Shown here: positions 12,882-15,065 of the stretch, piece by piece
Layout: each line of letters begins with the position of its first letter
Numbering within the stretch: the stretch's first letter is position 1
Assembly (NCBI GenBank): GCA_013329565.1
Contig: DUJZ01000125.1
Span: 1-15,065 of the forward strand
Direction: 5' to 3'
DNA: 15,065 nt
Source: Methanomassiliicoccales archaeon
GTDB lineage: Archaea > Thermoplasmatota > Thermoplasmata > Methanomassiliicoccales > UBA472
Made by a program: the position numbers and the translations under genes
Notes under the pieces: generated by a model
What the model saw: the letters and a program-made list of their open reading frames with translations, nothing else
Databases searched by the model: none
Told to the model about the DNA's origin: nothing

Positions 12882-14237
12882 ATGGATCTCGAACGCATCT
12901 CCAAGAAGTCGGTGCACAAGGTCCTGGAGGAAGGCGCCAAGGAGGTGGAGTCCTACCTGGTGCGCGTTCGATCGCTCACGGCGTACATCGATGACGACAA
13001 GGTGAAGAACCTGGAGGAGAAGCTCGACCAGGGCATATCCATCCGCGTTCTTCTCAATGGGAAGATGGGTCAATCCTCTTCCACCTTCCACACCACCAGG
13101 GACCTGGAGGAATGCGGGGCGAAGGCCGTCGCGCTGGCCAAGCTGTCGCGGCCTGATCCCTATTTCAAGCGCTTCCCCGGATTCTCGCAGCCGGTGGGCC
13201 ACGTGGACCTGCGCCAGGAGGACGTCGTTACGGCCACCACCGCGGACCTGAAGGAAAAAGTGGAGGAGATCGTCCAGGCCGCGGGGGAGGGGGTCAAGGT
13301 TCCCCGGGGGCTGCTCAGGGTGGCCCTGGTCGAAAGGGCGCTGTCCAACAGCAACGGCGCCGCGTTCCGGGAGCTGGGCACCATGGCCTACGCCCACTTC
13401 ACGTCGATGACCAAAGGGCCGGAGCCGGGCGAAGGTTGCGAGTGCTACTACTCCTCCGGTCTTGCGGCGCTCGACACCCAGGCCATGGGCGATGGCCTGA
13501 GTCGGAAGGCCAAGAACGCCCAGGGAGCCGAGCACTTCAAGGGCAAGATGACCGGCTCGGTCATCCTTCCTCCCGACGAACTGGCAGAGATGCTGCTCGC
13601 ATCCGTCGGTTATTCGTTGGACGGGGAGAACGCCCTGCGCCACCGCTCGCCGTGGGCGGAGATGGTGAACAAGGAGGTCGGGAACGAACTGGTGAACCTG
13701 CGGGACCAGCCCTGGGACCCCCGTTCCGCTCTATCTTGCAATTACGATGACGAAGGCACCGTGACCAGGGAGAAGCCCCTGGTGGAGCGCGGCACGCTGA
13801 AGACGCTGCTGTACGACGGCTACCACGCCCAGATGGGCAACGTGGCCGCCACCGGCAACTATCTCCGACGGGACCCCTCCGACGCCCTGAACCTTTACAG
13901 GAGGGGCGGCGTAACGCTTCCGGTCAACCTAGCCTGGAAACCCGGGACCCAGAGCCCGGAGGAAATGATCTCGGACATGAAGGAGGGAGTGGTCATCGAG
14001 AAGCTGGCCGCGCCGGACGTGAACAGCGTGACCGGCGGCTTCGCCCTGGAGGTGCGCTGCGCCAAATTGGTGCGCGACGGTTCGGTCGTAGGGCACGTCG
14101 ACCAATGCCTGCTGGTCGGCAACTTCTACCAGGCGCTGAAAAGAGTGGGAGCGGTCGGCAACGACGTCGCGGTGCACCGCAACTGCATCATCCCTTCGGT
14201 CAGATTCGACGGGCTGGAGATCGTGGGTAGCGAGTGA
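12882..14237 (+). CDS. tldE: TldE/PmbA-family protease partner subunit
   Basis: A 451-aa paralogue of TldD without the HExxxH zinc motif, as expected for the non-catalytic partner that completes the substrate chamber. Family landmarks are TGSVILPPDELAEML at 224-238, LSCNYDDEGTVTREKPLVERG from 284, LLYDGYHAQ near 309-317 and TGGFALEVRCAKLV at 384-397. It starts directly after the tldD stop with a perfect GGAGGTGA site, so the two subunits should be made in equal amounts. The TGA stop at 14235-14237 touches the stop of the convergent cyclophilin-like gene, with no bases between. Confidence 0.93.
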   Translation: MDLERISKKSVHKVLEEGAKEVESYLVRVRSLTAYIDDDKVKNLEEKLDQGISIRVLLNGKMGQSSSTFHTTRDLEECGAKAVALAKLSRPDPYFKRFPGFSQPVGHVDLRQEDVVTATTADLKEKVEEIVQAAGEGVKVPRGLLRVALVERALSNSNGAAFRELGTMAYAHFTSMTKGPEPGEGCECYYSSGLAALDTQAMGDGLSRKAKNAQGAEHFKGKMTGSVILPPDELAEMLLASVGYSLDGENALRHRSPWAEMVNKEVGNELVNLRDQPWDPRSALSCNYDDEGTVTREKPLVERGTLKTLLYDGYHAQMGNVAATGNYLRRDPSDALNLYRRGGVTLPVNLAWKPGTQSPEEMISDMKEGVVIEKLAAPDVNSVTGGFALEVRCAKLVRDGSVVGHVDQCLLVGNFYQALKRVGAVGNDVAVHRNCIIPSVRFDGLEIVGSE

Positions 14238-14609
14238 TCAATCCAGCGCTTCCAGAGTCACCCGGGTGCGGTCCGAGAGATCGGACATGGTGCTGACGTC
14301 GCCCAGCACCCGGCCTATGGGCGTCACCTTCGAATAAGCCTCGGGCTTGGAGGTGGTTGACGCGGGGGTCCTGCCGAAGAACACGCAGAAGGCGTTCCCC
14401 TCCGGCCAGAAGGCGACCTCGCCCACCTCCATGATCTTTCTGCCGTTCTCCAGCTCGCACTCCACGGGCACGGAGAAGTAAAGCTCCCCGCCCCAGACGT
14501 TGATCTCCCTCTCCAACGGTAACGTTCCGTAGAGCTTGTAGGCGGCCAAAGTATCGTTCAGCTCGATCTCCCACCGCTCGTAGCGAGTGCGTAACAGAAT
14601 TCGGTCCAT
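14238..14609 (-). CDS. Cyclophilin-like fold protein (TM1367-type)
   Basis: A 123-aa protein of the small prokaryotic cyclophilin-like family (Pfam Cyclophil_like). Diagnostic stretches are IELNDTLAAYKLYGTLPLE, INVWGGELYFSVPV, MEVGEVAFWPEGNAFCVFFG and VTPIGRVLGD. Family members share the cyclophilin barrel but usually lack the prolyl isomerase active site; their role is unknown. The reading frame stays open upstream into ilvC, but those extra residues come from another frame of ilvC; ATG 14609 fits the family start and has GGGGAGAGGG just before it. It follows ilvC by 47 nt on the same strand and may be co-transcribed. A hairpin could cover its ribosome-binding site. Confidence 0.85.
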   Translation of the reverse strand: MDRILLRTRYERWEIELNDTLAAYKLYGTLPLEREINVWGGELYFSVPVECELENGRKIMEVGEVAFWPEGNAFCVFFGRTPASTTSKPEAYSKVTPIGRVLGDVSTMSDLSDRTRVTLEALD

Positions 14610-14611
14610 GC

Positions 14612-14642
14612 CCTCTCCCCGGTGAGGGAAAGGGTGGAGAGG
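14612..14642 (-). promoter_or_regulatory. Hairpin that would cover the cyclophilin-like gene's RBS
   Basis: On the minus strand CCTCTCC (14642-14636) pairs perfectly with GGAGAGG (14618-14612) around a 17-nt pyrimidine-rich loop. The 3' arm is the Shine-Dalgarno region of the gene starting at 14609. The structure may limit its translation or protect the ilvC 3' end. Confidence 0.45.
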
Positions 14643-14656
14643 TGAAAATGTTTTGC

Positions 14657-15065
14657 TTACTTCCTGCTCTCGAAGAGGGCGCGGATCTCCGTGCCCACCT
14701 TCTCGACCTGGCTCTCGCCCTCGGCCTTCTCCAGCGCCTTCATCCTGGGCATGCCGTTCTTGGCGTCGTCCAGCCACTCCTTGGCGAACTCCCCGGAGCA
14801 TATGCGGTCCAGCAACTTCTCCATGGCCGCCTTGCTCTCCTCGTTGATGACCAGGTCCCTGGTGGTGAGTCCACCGAACTCCGCCGTGTTGGAGACGCTC
14901 CTCCACATGTTCATCATGCCGCCGGAGTAGATGAGGTCGACGATGAGCTTCACCTCGTGCAAGCACTCGAAGTAGGCGATCTCCGGCTGGTAGCCCCTCT
15001 TGACCAGGGTCTGGAAGCCGGCGTTGATCAGGGCGGTCACTCCGCCGCACAGCACGGCCTGCTCG
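14657..15065 (-). CDS. ilvC: Ketol-acid reductoisomerase, C-terminal part
   Basis: The last 135 or so residues of IlvC, which converts acetolactate or acetohydroxybutyrate to the dihydroxy acid in valine, leucine and isoleucine synthesis. The frame runs off the right edge; the first visible codons read EQAVLCGGVTALI. The knotted C-terminal domain is clear: YFECLHEVKLIVDLIYSGG contains metal- and substrate-binding acidic residues, SVSNTAEFG contains the conserved substrate serine, and SGEFAKEWL and VEKVGTEIRAL complete the usual ending. The stop is TAA, the only one in the window. The NADPH-binding domain and start are outside. Only one C-terminal domain is visible, consistent with a class I (short) enzyme. 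Confidence 0.96.
   Translation of the reverse strand, partial: EQAVLCGGVTALINAGFQTLVKRGYQPEIAYFECLHEVKLIVDLIYSGGMMNMWRSVSNTAEFGGLTTRDLVINEESKAAMEKLLDRICSGEFAKEWLDDAKNGMPRMKALEKAEGESQVEKVGTEIRALFESRK

Noticed and set aside
12447..13643. A 398-codon open frame on the minus strand.
   Set aside because: It lies antisense to tldD and tldE, both certain by motif. Long antisense frames are expected in GC-rich coding DNA. The same applies to minus-strand frames at 11460-12446 and 9906-10910.
14238..15050. A continuous 270-codon minus-strand frame that appears to fuse an extra N-terminal region to the cyclophilin-like protein.
   Set aside because: The first part overlaps ilvC in another frame and reads as Arg/Gly/Asp-rich shadow sequence. 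The ilvC frame matches its family perfectly, and the cyclophilin-like family starts at 14609.

Overview
The window is a compact, GC-rich chromosomal segment that reads as archaeal. TATA-type promoters (TTATATC, CTATAATAAA, TTATTTTAAA, TTAAAATAT) sit 25-28 nt upstream of start codons with no Shine-Dalgarno site, which indicates leaderless mRNAs. Genes inside operons instead carry GAGGTG or GGAGGTGA. Several products are typical of archaea: a stand-alone THUMP protein, archease, aspartate dehydrogenase and an EhaR-type HAD protein. The combination fits a high-GC euryarchaeote, perhaps a Thermoplasmata or Methanomassiliicoccales-like lineage, but the sequence alone does not prove the lineage. I found no tRNA, rRNA, CRISPR array, insertion sequence or prophage gene.

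Layout from left to right. The 3' part of a glycine C-acetyltransferase-like PLP enzyme (1-593) is followed on the same strand by a VIT1/CCC1-like membrane protein (611-1294) and a THUMP RNA-binding protein (1344-1886), ending at a hairpin terminator. An AT-rich intergenic region with three TATA-like boxes drives a 72-aa, arginine-free, lysine-rich winged-helix protein (2110-2328), followed by an unusual set of competing hairpins. Next comes a proA-proB operon (glutamate to glutamate semialdehyde) with a 4-nt ATGA overlap. A seven-helix membrane protein of unknown function (4907-6091) is paired with a small winged-helix regulator (6097-6366). That pair converges with a soluble GAF-like sensor histidine kinase on the minus strand (6373-7422).

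Also on the minus strand are an unrecognised 88-aa gene (7522-7788), an EhaR-like HAD protein (7858-8955) and archease (9038-9442). Archease is divergent from L-aspartate dehydrogenase (9552-10370), and the shared 109-bp spacer holds a TATA box for each. After aspartate dehydrogenase comes a tightly packed peptidase operon: M24B Xaa-Pro peptidase, TldD, TldE (10408-14237). The tldE stop abuts the stop of a minus-strand cyclophilin-like protein (14238-14609), which lies downstream of ilvC (ketol-acid reductoisomerase), cut by the right edge.

Most of the window is housekeeping metabolism (proline, NAD, branched-chain amino acids, tRNA maturation and peptide turnover). The parts that known families do not explain are the lysine-only winged-helix gene with its promoter and 3' hairpins, the seven-helix protein plus regulator pair beside an orphan kinase, the 88-aa gene, and a hairpin that would cover the ribosome-binding site of the cyclophilin-like gene. 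I see no strong evidence for a large undescribed system such as a defence island or biosynthetic cluster.
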